From the NCBI GenBank assembly GCA_963829705.1, contig CAWHJN010000005.1, positions 1,116,001 through 1,180,000 of the forward strand: DNA of 64,000 bases, written 5' to 3'. Origin of the DNA: CAWHJN01 sp963829705 (lineage in GTDB: Bacteria; Bacteroidota; Rhodothermia; Rhodothermales; BA12). Below, one piece after another: positions 1-8,621 of the stretch; the first letter of the stretch is position 1, and each line of letters starts with the position of its first letter. Made by a program: the position numbers and the translations under genes. The notes under the pieces are model-generated. The model saw nothing but the letters and a program-made list of their open reading frames with translations, was not told the origin of the DNA and made no database searches.

Positions 1-306
1 CACGCCCGGCACCGTCGAGGCGTACGGCACGTCGGTCTTGGCGTCCTGGATGGGCAGCGCATCGATGTCGGCACGGTAGCCGACCATCGGGCCGGGCTGC
101 GCGCCGACGATGTCGACGAAGGCGCCTGTGTCGGCGACGCGGTGAACGTCGAGGCCGAGGCCTTCCAGCGTGCGGGCGATGAAGCGGGCGGTCTCGTGCT
201 CCTCGAAGCCCAACTCGGGATGGGCGTGGAGGTGGCGGCGGAGCGGGACGAGAAATGCGCCGAGGTCTTCAGCGACGGCGGCGTCGGGGAGGGTGGGGGA
301 AGTCAT
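1..306 (-). CDS. M20-family amidohydrolase/peptidase, N-terminal part (cut by window edge)
   Basis: The 102 visible codons carry the N-terminal signature of M20D peptidases (hippurate, IAA-amino-acid and N-acetyl-diaminopimelate hydrolases): RRHLHAHPELGFEEHET at about residues 24-40 and RADIDALPIQ at about residues 81-90, the region that leads to the metal-binding aspartate. Enzymes of this family hydrolyse N-acyl amino-acid amide bonds with a two-metal centre. The rest of the catalytic domain and the dimerisation lid lie outside the window, so the substrate cannot be narrowed. The ATG overlaps the stop of the preceding gene as ATGA, suggesting translational coupling at the end of a six-gene operon. 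Family assignment is secure; specificity is unknown. Confidence 0.9.
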   Translation of the reverse strand, partial: MTSPTLPDAAVAEDLGAFLVPLRRHLHAHPELGFEEHETARFIARTLEGLGLDVHRVADTGAFVDIVGAQPGPMVGYRADIDALPIQDAKTDVPYASTVPGV

Positions 307-1019
307 GCCTGCGGGCGGGGTGAGCGAAGCGCATGATACCGCGCCGTCAACTCGCGTGCCAGCTCGGGCAGGCGGTGGACTTCGTCGGGGAAGCGCTGCC
401 CGATGTGGGCCAGCAGCGCGGGATGCTCGCTGGGCGGGGTTTGCGCCAGTTCGAAGAGCGCCTGCGCCAGGTCCATCTGCTCCTCGAAGGCGTCGAGGTC
501 TTCTCGCACGCCGGGCGCGTCGAGCAGCGGCTGGGCGAAGGCGGCGAGCGCGTCGGCGTCGTCGCCGGGCACATCGTCGTCGGCGTCAGGCGGGAAGAGC
601 GTCTGGTAGCGTTCGTGGAGGGTGTCGAACGGGAGAGGTGCGGCGGTGCCCTGCGGCTCGCGCTCGCCCTCGAGTTCGTGCCAGGTGTCTTCCAGCCGTG
701 CCAGCAACAGGTGCAGCGACACGCGCTCGCGCTCGGTGACATCGCCCTGGAGCAGCGCACCTTCGACCTGCGGAAGCGCCTCTTTGAACGCGTCGCCGTC
801 AAGAGCGAAATAGGCCCAGATGAGGCGGGCCGTTTCGAGCACGAGCAGCAGCTCCTCGGGTGCTTCGTCGTCTCCACCTGTCCCGCGCAGCGCGAGGGCG
901 CGGTCGGCATCGATGCCGTAGGCTTCGAAAAGGGGCGTGGCAAAGCGGACGAGCGGCGCGAACGGCACGCCGGTGTCTTCGCGTACAAAGGCCTGAAGGG
1001 CCTGGTCGATATCGAGCAT
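303..1019 (-). CDS. Uncharacterised acidic protein, 238 aa
   Basis: I do not recognise this protein. It is strongly acidic, has no cysteine, no signal peptide and no transmembrane segment, and looks mostly helical, with Leu-rich stretches at about residues 52-70 and 95-115 and an Asp-rich patch near residue 150. It sits between the VWA membrane protein (11-bp gap) and the M20 amidohydrolase (4-bp ATGA overlap), so it is almost certainly co-transcribed and cytoplasmic. The ATG at 1019 is chosen; a GTG at 1034 overlapping the previous stop would add five residues. No function can be inferred beyond membership of this operon. Confidence 0.75.
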   Translation of the reverse strand: MLDIDQALQAFVREDTGVPFAPLVRFATPLFEAYGIDADRALALRGTGGDDEAPEELLLVLETARLIWAYFALDGDAFKEALPQVEGALLQGDVTERERVSLHLLLARLEDTWHELEGEREPQGTAAPLPFDTLHERYQTLFPPDADDDVPGDDADALAAFAQPLLDAPGVREDLDAFEEQMDLAQALFELAQTPPSEHPALLAHIGQRFPDEVHRLPELARELTARYHALRSPRPQA

Positions 1020-1030
1020 GGGCAAGGGCG

Positions 1031-3160
1031 TCACACGAGGCCGCTCCGTTTGCGGAGCACCCATTCGGCGGTCAGCAGCAGCACGACGAGTGCCAGAAAC
1101 GGCCAGGCGTCGTGAAGGGGCTGCTCGGCCTCGCGGGCGACGATAGTTGGAGTAAAAGTGGGTAGGCGAGCCAGCAGGCCAGGGAGCGAGTCGAGGCGGG
1201 CGACGGAAAAGGCGCGGCCCGACGTGCGCTGTGCGAGGCCCTGCATTAATCCATAGTCGGCGCGGGGTTCCTGGTATTCGAGGGCGAGCGCGCCCACGCT
1301 GAAGACGCCCGCGTCGTCGCCGAGGGGCTGGGCGTCGAGCGTGGCGGCGGCTCCGAAGCGGTAGTCGCCGGGCGGCAGCGTGCCCGCGTCGAGCGTGTAG
1401 CGTCCGTTGCCGACGTGCTGCATCACGAAGGGCCGCACGGCCCCATCGGCGGCGGTGACGTTCACCTGCACGCGGGCGCGCTCGACGGGCTGGAGGCTCT
1501 CGTCGTAGACCTGCCCGGTGAACTGCACGCGTTCTTCGCCGCCGAAGACGCTCTCGACCGTCTCGACGCGCACGCGCCGGGCATCGTCGCGCGTGGCCAC
1601 CCAGCGGACGGCGTTGGAGACGAATGCGGGCCAGAAAAGGGCGGCGTCTTCGAGGTCGCGTGGCAGCGTGTTCCAGCGCCACACCCCTGTGCCGAGCAGC
1701 ATCAGCGCGCGCGTGTCGGGCGTGCGGCGGACGACGAGGAGGGGATCGTCGAAGCGCACGCCGCGCACCTCGGACGTGGCCAGCACGCGGGCATCGGGGG
1801 CCAGCGTCCACCGGAGGTCGGGACGCTGGAGCGGCGGCAGCCGCTTGCGTTCGAGCGGCGGCGCGCCGTCGATGGCGAGGAGCGGGTGCGTGGTGCCCGC
1901 GGGCGTGGGCATCGGAAACGTCTCGGTAAAGCGCGGCGGGAAGCCATTCGGCGCGGCGGGCAGCACGTCGGCGAGCCCGCGCAGGCGGTTGTAGTCGGTG
2001 CGGGCGGTGGCGAAAAACGCGATTCCCACGCCTTTTTCTGCTGCCGCCCGGATCTGACCGATGCTCGCGGCGTCGGCGACGGCACCGGGGTAGCCCGCCA
2101 GAACGACGGCGTCGAAGCCCGAAGGGTTGGGCAGCGGGCCTTCGTAGAATTCCCCCGGCCCTTTCTGCACGCGCGCCGTCACGTCGAGGCTGGCGTCGCT
2201 TTCCATTGCCTGGCGGAGCGCCGACACGTCGGGCTCGGGGGCCGCGCCGACGAGCAGCACGCGCCGCCGGTTGGAGCGCACCTGCACCGTCGCCGTCTGC
2301 ACGTTGTTGCGAAAGGTCGCCTCGCCATCCAGCCTCGACACGTCTGCCGTCAGGCGCAGCACGCCATCGTTCTGGGGCGTGAACGACAGGTCGAGCGTCG
2401 CATCGCCACCGCCGTCGGGCAAGACGGTGGCCTGGCTGTCGAGCACGCGGGCGCCGTCGCGCAGCGTCACCACGACGCGCTCGCCGCCGTAGCCGATGCC
2501 CTGCACGGCCACCTGCACGGGCACGACAGAGCCGGTGTAGACGACGCGGTTGGTGACCACGCGCCGGAGCCGCACGTCGCGCAGCGCGCTCGTGTCGCCC
2601 ACGACGACGGGAAACAGGCGCACGCCCAGCTTTTCGGCCACGTACACGGGGTTGCGGCCCGTGTTGACGTTGCCATCGGAGACGAGCACGATGCCCTGGA
2701 GGTTGTCGCCGCGCAATCGTTCGGTGAGGTCGCCGAGCGCGCGGGCAATGTCGGTGCGCGGCCCGTTTCGGGTGAGCGAGTCGAGATCGGGCAGACGGCG
2801 CGTGCTGTTCGAGAACGCGAACAGGCGCGTGTCGAGGTCAGATGGCAGCGCGTCGAGAAACGTCTGCAAGTCACCCGACAGCCCGCCGCCGGAAAGGCTG
2901 TCGTGGAAGGCAATGCTCTGGCTGTCGTCGACGAGGACGGCGAGTACGGGCGGCTGCTCGGTGGTGAACACGCGGCGCAGCAGCGGATCGGCGAGCAGGA
3001 AGAAGAGGATCGCCAGCGCGAGCGCGCGCAGCGCGATGAGCAGCGCCCTACGGCCCGGCGGTTGGGGCGGCGTGGTCGAGCGGTACGTGAACCAGGCCAG
3101 CGCGAGGCCCGCGATGGTGCCCAGCACAAACACCCAGGGATGGTCGACGAGCAGCGTCAC
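1031..3160 (-). CDS. VWA-domain membrane protein, BatA/glutamine-amidotransferase-like
   Basis: A 709-residue membrane protein. Two N-terminal hydrophobic helices (about residues 9-24 and 39-62) precede a von Willebrand factor A domain with a MIDAS-type DDSQS motif near residue 98 and the later VSDGNVNTG. The middle contains a GATase1-like fold region (about residues 330-500, including the FDAVVLAGYPG strand), then an Ig-like segment and a final helix at about residues 684-702 followed by a basic tail. This arrangement is typical of Bacteroidota VWA proteins related to the Bat (aerotolerance) family; a role in envelope assembly or stress is inference. The start is GTG, 7 bp after the stop of the protease gene. 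It is part of the cdd-to-M20 minus-strand operon. Confidence 0.85.
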   Translation of the reverse strand: MTLLVDHPWVFVLGTIAGLALAWFTYRSTTPPQPPGRRALLIALRALALAILFFLLADPLLRRVFTTEQPPVLAVLVDDSQSIAFHDSLSGGGLSGDLQTFLDALPSDLDTRLFAFSNSTRRLPDLDSLTRNGPRTDIARALGDLTERLRGDNLQGIVLVSDGNVNTGRNPVYVAEKLGVRLFPVVVGDTSALRDVRLRRVVTNRVVYTGSVVPVQVAVQGIGYGGERVVVTLRDGARVLDSQATVLPDGGGDATLDLSFTPQNDGVLRLTADVSRLDGEATFRNNVQTATVQVRSNRRRVLLVGAAPEPDVSALRQAMESDASLDVTARVQKGPGEFYEGPLPNPSGFDAVVLAGYPGAVADAASIGQIRAAAEKGVGIAFFATARTDYNRLRGLADVLPAAPNGFPPRFTETFPMPTPAGTTHPLLAIDGAPPLERKRLPPLQRPDLRWTLAPDARVLATSEVRGVRFDDPLLVVRRTPDTRALMLLGTGVWRWNTLPRDLEDAALFWPAFVSNAVRWVATRDDARRVRVETVESVFGGEERVQFTGQVYDESLQPVERARVQVNVTAADGAVRPFVMQHVGNGRYTLDAGTLPPGDYRFGAAATLDAQPLGDDAGVFSVGALALEYQEPRADYGLMQGLAQRTSGRAFSVARLDSLPGLLARLPTFTPTIVAREAEQPLHDAWPFLALVVLLLTAEWVLRKRSGLV

Positions 3161-3166
3161 GCGGGA

Positions 3167-4808
3167 TCAGCGGAGGCGGAAGAAGGTGCCGGAAACGTGC
3201 GTCTGCGCGCCGTCGAGGCGGTAGAGGTACAGCCCGGCGGGCAGCGCCGCGTTCATCTCAACGCGCGTCGTGCCGGAAAGCGTGCCTGCGAACGGCATCG
3301 CCACCTGCCGCCCCGTCACGTCGAACACGCGCAGCGTGGCGGCTTCGCCCGCACCGCCCGCAATGCCGAACGCCACCGGCCCCGCCGACGGGTCGGGCGT
3401 GACGGTGATCCGAACATCGCCCGCGGTCTCGCCTGGCTCCACCCGCGTGGCGAGGGCTTCCTCGACGGCGCGAAGGGCGTTGATGATGCCCCAGCCGAGG
3501 CGGTTGTCCGGTTGCTGGCTCTGCGAGGCCGTGCGCCGCAAGAGGTCGCGGACCTCGATGGGGGTCAGCGTCGGGTTGGCCTGGAGCACCTGCGCGACGA
3601 CGCCCGCCGTGAGGGGCGCGGAGAACGACGTGCCCTGGTTTGTGGAAAAACCCGTCGCCCCGATCGCATGGCGGACGTTCGTGCCCTGCGCGGCCACGTC
3701 GGGCTTGATGCGCCCGTCGGCGGTGGGGCCGAAGGAGGAGAAGCTCGCCTTCGACGAATCCGGGCGGATGGCTCCGACAGCGATCACCGAGTCGCCGTCG
3801 GCCGGGCGTGCCGATGTAGTACCAGCAGCTTGCCGGGTTGCCGCAGCCGTCGTTGCCCGCGCTCGTCACCACCACGACGCCCAGCGCGGCGGCGGCATCG
3901 GCGGCGCGCGTTGTCACGCCCGTGTCGCCGTCGAGCTCGGCGTAGGTGTAATCGCGCTGCCCGGCGTCGAAGGTCGTGTAGCTGAGCGAGACGTTGACGA
4001 CGTCCACGCCCTGCGCTTCGAGCCATTCGAGGCCCTCGACGAAGGCGTCCTCCTCGGCATTGGTTTCGGTTGGTGCAAATTCCGTGGTGGCCGCCAGCAC
4101 GCTCGCGCCCCATGCCGGGCCGATGAGGTCGCCCTCAGCGTAGCCCACGGCAATCGAGGCGACGTACTGACCGTGGTAGCTCGACTGCGCGGCGGGGGCG
4201 AAGGTTTTCTGCCCGAGCAGCCGCCCTTCGTCGCGCATCCGCTGGAAAACCGGGTGCTGGAACCCGTCGAACTCGGTGTCGAGAAAGCCCAGCACCACGC
4301 CCGCGCCGTTGTAGCCTTTTTCGAGCGCCTTGTCGGCGTTGATGGTGGCGAGTTGCGTCGCCGACGCGCCGTAATCGGTCAGCGGGGCCGCGTAGGCAAG
4401 GGGTTGCGGCGCTTCGGGCGCGGGGGCTTCGTGCGACTGCGGTGCCGCCGAGGCCACGGGCCGCAGCCCGCACACACCCGGCATCCGGGAAACGGCGGCG
4501 CGCTGTTCGTCCGTCAGCGACGCCGAGGCGGCGTTGAGCCACGCGCTGACGACGCGCACCTCGATGCCCGCATCGCGCAGCGCGCCGAGGTGCGCGGGCG
4601 ACACGGGCCGCGTCAGGCGCTCGGCGTGGGCCTGTCCACGCGCCGCACGCCGCTGCCGGGTGCGGAGCGTGGCATCGGCGGGCGTGGCCGAGGCGTCTTT
4701 GTCGCAGAAAAAGATCCAGTCGCGCGACGCCTGCTGCGCCGTGGACGTGCGGCTTCCGCCCACGAGCAGAAGCGCCAGAAAAAGCCATCCGGACAGGGAG
4801 TGCATCAT
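3167..4808 (-). pseudogene. Subtilisin-like S8 serine protease with C-terminal sorting-like domain, single-base frameshift
   Basis: Two adjacent frames together encode one secreted S8 protease of about 546 residues. An N-terminal signal peptide ending TSTAQQ is followed by the catalytic Asp (GFLDTEFDG), His (SYHGQYVASI), oxyanion Asn (TSAGND) and Ser (NQGTSFSAPL). The C-terminal about 85 residues resemble a type IX secretion sorting domain (LRVFDVTGRQV ... LPAGLYLYRL). The frame breaks near 3800-3815: removing one G/C from the CCCGGCCG run restores YYIGTPADGDSVIAVGA, which is normal for the family between the Asn and Ser blocks. All catalytic residues survive, so a sequencing or assembly error is as likely as true decay. 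The ATG overlaps the upstream stop as TGATG. An intact version would be an exported protease. Confidence 0.85.
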
Positions 4809-5770
4809 CAAAACGCCGTGCTGATGAGGTAAACGGTGTAGCCGACGAAGCAACTCAGCAGCACCGACCCTTCGATCCGGTTGATGCGGAAGCCGCTGCG
4901 GGCGAGCGGGAAGATGAGCAGCGAGAACGCGATCATCACGGGAAAATGCGTGTTTAACGCCTCCGGGGCCACCACGATGGGCCGGATGAGCGAGACGAGC
5001 CCGATGACGAACATCACGTTGAGCAGGTTGCTGCCGATGACGTTGCCCAGCGAAAGGTCGTCCTCGCCGTGCATCGCGCCCACCACCGAGGCCGCCAACT
5101 CCGGCAGGCTCGTGCCGATGGCCACCACCGTCAGCCCGATGACGATGGACGGGATGCCGAAGGCCTCGGCAAACGTGGTGGCAGCGTTGACCATCAGCTG
5201 GGCGCCGAGGGCGAGGAACACCACACCGAAGACGATCATCAGGATGTGCTTGCGCGGCATCGACGCGGGCTCAGGCTCGATGACGTCGTTGAGCGCCTCC
5301 TCGGCGGCGCGCTGGCTCGTCGTCCGCCTCGCGTCGTGGATGAGGAAGAGCAGGAACAAGACGAGGGCCCCCACAAGGAGCCCGCCGTCGAGGCGGCTGA
5401 TGAGCCCGTCGAGCGCGAGCAGGTAGAAGAGCGTCATCACGCCGAGCAGCATCGGGTACTCGCGCCTGAGCGTCGATTTGGCGACGCCGAGAGGCATCAC
5501 GAGCGCGCTCACGCCCAGGATGAGGCCGATGTTGGCGATGTTCGACCCGACGATGTTGCCCAGCGCGAGGTTGTCTTCCCCCGACAGCGCGGCGAAAAAG
5601 TTGACGACGAACTCGGGCATCGACGTGCCCAGCGCCACCACCGTCAGGCCCACCACGAGCGGGCGGATGCCGAAGCGCAGCGCGAGCGACGACGCGCCTT
5701 TGACGAGCCACTCGGCTCCGTAGTAGAGTATGGCGAGACCCAGGACAAACAGGAGACCTTGAAGCCACAT
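4808..5770 (-). CDS. CaCA-family calcium/sodium antiporter (YrbG-like)
   Basis: This is a 320-residue inner-membrane exchanger with about ten hydrophobic helices and the two inverted alpha-repeat signatures of the Ca2+:cation antiporter superfamily: GTSMPEFVVN with GNIVGSNIANIG in the first half, and GTSLPELAAS with GNVIGSNLLNVM in the second. The acidic residue of each GTSxPE forms the ion-binding centre. A hydrophilic loop of about 30 residues (with AEEALNDVIEPEP) separates the halves. It probably exchanges Ca2+ against Na+ or H+. An upstream in-frame TTG at 5782 would add four residues; ATG at 5770 is preferred. It is second in the operon, 12 bp after cdd, and its TGA overlaps the protease ATG. 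Confidence 0.95.
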   Translation of the reverse strand: MWLQGLLFVLGLAILYYGAEWLVKGASSLALRFGIRPLVVGLTVVALGTSMPEFVVNFFAALSGEDNLALGNIVGSNIANIGLILGVSALVMPLGVAKSTLRREYPMLLGVMTLFYLLALDGLISRLDGGLLVGALVLFLLFLIHDARRTTSQRAAEEALNDVIEPEPASMPRKHILMIVFGVVFLALGAQLMVNAATTFAEAFGIPSIVIGLTVVAIGTSLPELAASVVGAMHGEDDLSLGNVIGSNLLNVMFVIGLVSLIRPIVVAPEALNTHFPVMIAFSLLIFPLARSGFRINRIEGSVLLSCFVGYTVYLISTAF

Positions 5771-5782
5771 AGAGAAAAGCAA

Positions 5783-6559
5783 TCAACGGCCGAGCGAACT
5801 GCCCAGGAACGCATCGGGCAGGAGCGCAGCCGTTGTGGAGACGAGGGGGAGGGTATCGCGGAGCATCCAAATATCGCCTTCCGGTGCAAGTTCCGCGAGC
5901 ACCTGGCGGCACGCGCCGCACGGCGAGCACGCCCCGCGCAGGCAGACGACGTAGAGCGAAACGGCGTTTCCGAGCCCGTAGCTGACGAGGGTGCCCAGCA
6001 CGTTGCGCTCGGCGCAGAGGATGTCGGGCCACGCACTTCGCTCGACGTTGACGCCCGGCACGGCGCGTCCGTCTGCCAGCACCGCCACGCACCCGACGGG
6101 AAAGTTGGACTGTGGCACGAGGGCGCGCTCTGCGATCTTTCCGGCCAGTTGCAGGCCGTCCTCGTGCGACGCGATGGCGTCGGGCAGGAACGGCGAGGCC
6201 GGCGCAGCGGTGGGGGTGGGGAGCGATCCGTCGGCGCTCCACAGGCCGGGCGCGCGCTCGTGGAGCGTGCCGCCCGTGGCGTCGTGGAGTTCGACGCGGT
6301 CGGCTTCGGAAAGTGGGTGGGCGGCGGCGACGGCGACGATGGGGCCCAGTTCCAGCGCCACGGCTGTCGTGAGCGCGTTGCGGAGCGCGGGGATGGTGAG
6401 CGAAAACGAGGCGTTCTCGACCCGCACGCCCGGCACCCACCGTCCACTTTCGTCCATCACGGCCACCGCCTGCACCTGCCCGGAGTAGGGCACGTGGGCG
6501 CGGGAGAGCACCGAGCGGGCCGCCTGCGCGAGCGTATCGAGGGATTGAAGGTCTTGCAT
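5783..6559 (-). CDS. cdd: Cytidine deaminase, two-domain form
   Basis: The 258-residue protein converts cytidine/deoxycytidine to uridine/deoxyuridine in pyrimidine salvage. It holds two CDA folds. The C-terminal one is complete: CAERNVLG (Cys182, Glu184) and SPCGACRQ (Cys214, Cys217) supply the zinc ligands and the proton-shuttle Glu. The N-terminal one (about residues 10-100) keeps the family's HVPYSG and VENASFSLTI framework but reads PALRNAL where CAERxAL is expected and has no PCxxC, so it cannot bind zinc. E. coli Cdd also has one active and one degenerate domain, but there the active one is N-terminal. It is first in the minus-strand operon and divergent from the methyltransferase. Confidence 0.93.
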   Translation of the reverse strand: MQDLQSLDTLAQAARSVLSRAHVPYSGQVQAVAVMDESGRWVPGVRVENASFSLTIPALRNALTTAVALELGPIVAVAAAHPLSEADRVELHDATGGTLHERAPGLWSADGSLPTPTAAPASPFLPDAIASHEDGLQLAGKIAERALVPQSNFPVGCVAVLADGRAVPGVNVERSAWPDILCAERNVLGTLVSYGLGNAVSLYVVCLRGACSPCGACRQVLAELAPEGDIWMLRDTLPLVSTTAALLPDAFLGSSLGR

Positions 6560-6690
6560 GGCCGTCAGAGCGCCGGGAGGAGGCAAAGGTTTCGTTTGGT
6601 CGTTGGTAAGGCTGCTCAACATGGCGGCCTGTGAGGGCGATGGCATCGCGGACGCGCTTCCAGCTTTCCCCCACTCGAAAACGTCCGCAT

Positions 6691-6733
6691 CTTCCGAAAT
6701 CCGAAATTCTACCTCCGAAATCCCACGTTCCCC
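6691..6733 (+). repeat. Pyrimidine-rich start-proximal repeat before the methyltransferase
   Basis: Three imperfect copies of a CTTCCGAAATCC-like unit run directly into the ATG at 6734. The same type of sequence, in the orientation of the downstream gene, precedes seven other starts in this window. Confidence 0.7.
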
Positions 6734-7441
6734 ATGCCCGATTTCGACCGCCGCGACACCGCTCCCGAGATGATGGACGACCTCTCCATCACGGGCCGCT
6801 CGCTGACGCAGGCACTGGACGAGTTGCGCGTAGTGGACGGGTGGCTGGGCGGCAGCCGCACGTCGGTGCAGGCGCTGGCACCCATGCTGGCAGGCAAACA
6901 GGCGGCGCGGGTGCTGGATGTAGGCTGTGGCGGCGGCGATTTTCTGACGACACTGGCCTTGTGGAGCGCCCACAAAAGCACGCCCATCGAGGCCGTCGGG
7001 GTGGATTACAACGCCGAAACCGTCGCGTACGCCCGCCAGCACCTCGACCGCGTACTGCCGTCCGCCGCGCGCGCGCGCGTCACCGTCCGCGAGGCCGACG
7101 CGCGGGCCCTTCCGTTCGCGGATGGCGCGTTCGACGTGGCACACGCCGGCCTTTTCCTGCACCACTTCGACGACGTGCAGGCCGCGCGCGTGCTGCGCGA
7201 GATGCGGCGCGTGGCCCGCGTCGTCGTCCTCAACGACCTGCACCGGCATCCTTTCGCCTACTACGCCATCAGCACGCTGGCGGCACTTTTCCAGACCTCC
7301 GCCATGTTTCGCGCCGACGCACCGCACTCCGTGCTGCGCGGTTTTCGCCGAGATGAACTGGCCCGGATCGTCGAGGCGGCTGGCCTCAGTGGAACGATTG
7401 CATGGCGGTGGGCCTTCCGCTGGATCGCCGTGCTTTCCTGA
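6734..7441 (+). CDS. Class I SAM-dependent methyltransferase
   Basis: A 235-residue Rossmann-fold methyltransferase. Motif I is VLDVGCGGGDFL (about residues 57-68), motif II ends in the acidic GVDYNAE that binds the SAM ribose, DARALPF is motif III and AHAGLFLHHFDD is motif IV. The N-terminal segment (RRDTAPEMMDD) is typical of methyltransferases paired with flavin oxidoreductases in natural-product or lipid pathways. The next gene, an FAD oxidoreductase, starts 4 bp after its stop, so the two are probably translated together. The methyl acceptor cannot be read from the sequence; a small aromatic or isoprenoid metabolite is a reasonable guess only. Confidence 0.88.
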   Translation: MPDFDRRDTAPEMMDDLSITGRSLTQALDELRVVDGWLGGSRTSVQALAPMLAGKQAARVLDVGCGGGDFLTTLALWSAHKSTPIEAVGVDYNAETVAYARQHLDRVLPSAARARVTVREADARALPFADGAFDVAHAGLFLHHFDDVQAARVLREMRRVARVVVLNDLHRHPFAYYAISTLAALFQTSAMFRADAPHSVLRGFRRDELARIVEAAGLSGTIAWRWAFRWIAVLS

Positions 7442-7445
7442 ACCG

Positions 7446-8618
7446 ATGTCTATCTCGCCTCCTGCTGCTCGTCCCGCCGCGCGCTCCCGACCACAGCCCC
7501 GCTGCGCGTCGTACGACGCCGTGGTGGTGGGCGGCGGGCTGGCAGGCGGGAGCCTGGGTATCCGGCTGGCGCGGGCGGGCGTGCGCGTGCTCGTGCTCGA
7601 AAAGCAGCGCTACCCGGCGCACAAACTCTGCGGCGAGTTTCTGTCGACCGAGGTGCAGGACGTTTTCCGCGATCTCGGCGTGCTGGGCGAGGTCGAAAAC
7701 GCGGGCGCGCACCCCATCCGGCGGGCGCGGCTGACGGCGCCGGGCGGCGGCGAGATGACGCTCGCGCTGCCGGGGACGGCGCTCGGACTGAGCCGCTACC
7801 GCCTCGATCCGCTCCTGCTCGGCGCGGCGCGCGACGCCGGAGCAGAGGCGCTCGACGGGTGCAGCGTACTCGACGTGCAGCCCGATGGCCCTGGCTTCGT
7901 GGTCACGCACGCGGGCGGCAGCGTCCGCGCCGATCTCGTGCTGGGCGCGCACGGCAAAAGGAGCCGCCTCGACGGCAGGCTGAGCCGCGACTTCCTGCGT
8001 CACAACACGCCGCTCGTCGGCTTTAAGGCGCATTTTGACGGGGCCGACGTGGGCGACTGGATCGAACTGCACGCCTTTCCCGGCGGCTACTGCGGGCTGT
8101 CGCACATCGAAAACGGGCGTGTCAACGTGTGCTGGATCGCGCACCAGCACGCCCTCTACGCCGGTGGCGGCACGCCCGACGGCATGCTCGAACACATCCT
8201 GCCGCAGAACCCGCACCTCGCCGAAAAGCTGTGCGCGATGCGCCGCGTCTCGGCGCGCTACGAGGCCGTGAGCCAGGTGACGTTTCGCCGCAAAGGACTG
8301 TTCGACGGTGGCCTGGCGATGGTGGGCGACACCGCTGCGATGATTACCCCGTTCTGCGGCGACGGCATGGCGATGGCGCTGCTGACGGCGGAAACCATCG
8401 CGCCGCTCGCCGTCGAGTATCTCGGGGGCACGATGGATCGCGCTTCTTTCGAGGCGGCGTACGCAGCCGCGTGGCAGGCGCGCTTTCGGCACCGGCTGGC
8501 GCTGGGGCGTGTGCTGCACGAGGCTTTCGTCCGCCCTGCGCTGGCAAACGGCATGGTGCGTGCCGGGGCCGCGTTTCCGACGCTCGCGCGCTTCGCCGTT
8601 CGCCACACGCGTGGGTGA
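7446..8618 (+). CDS. FAD-dependent oxidoreductase, geranylgeranyl-reductase/monooxygenase type
   Basis: This 390-residue flavoprotein begins its FAD domain with YDAVVVGGGLAGGSLGIRLA (the GxGxxG dinucleotide fold) at about residues 23-42, then VLVLEKQ with the ribose-binding acid, and has the second FAD motif GLAMVGDTAAMITPFCGDGM at about residues 297-316, as in p-hydroxybenzoate-hydroxylase-fold enzymes and geranylgeranyl reductases. A Cys in KLCGEFLS matches the flavin-proximal segment of the latter group. It follows the methyltransferase by 4 bp. Together they look like a two-step tailoring unit for an aromatic or isoprenoid product, but no polyketide synthase or prenyltransferase is visible beside them. 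It is convergent with sua5, with only 3 bp between stops. Confidence 0.88.
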   Translation: MSISPPAARPAARSRPQPRCASYDAVVVGGGLAGGSLGIRLARAGVRVLVLEKQRYPAHKLCGEFLSTEVQDVFRDLGVLGEVENAGAHPIRRARLTAPGGGEMTLALPGTALGLSRYRLDPLLLGAARDAGAEALDGCSVLDVQPDGPGFVVTHAGGSVRADLVLGAHGKRSRLDGRLSRDFLRHNTPLVGFKAHFDGADVGDWIELHAFPGGYCGLSHIENGRVNVCWIAHQHALYAGGGTPDGMLEHILPQNPHLAEKLCAMRRVSARYEAVSQVTFRRKGLFDGGLAMVGDTAAMITPFCGDGMAMALLTAETIAPLAVEYLGGTMDRASFEAAYAAAWQARFRHRLALGRVLHEAFVRPALANGMVRAGAAFPTLARFAVRHTRG

Positions 8619-8621
8619 TCC

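Noticed and set aside
6636..6659. Word GATGGCATCG...GACGCG similar to part of the fragment at 60108-60125.
   Set aside because: The match is about 20 bases with several differences and no clear reading frame; too weak to call another copy.
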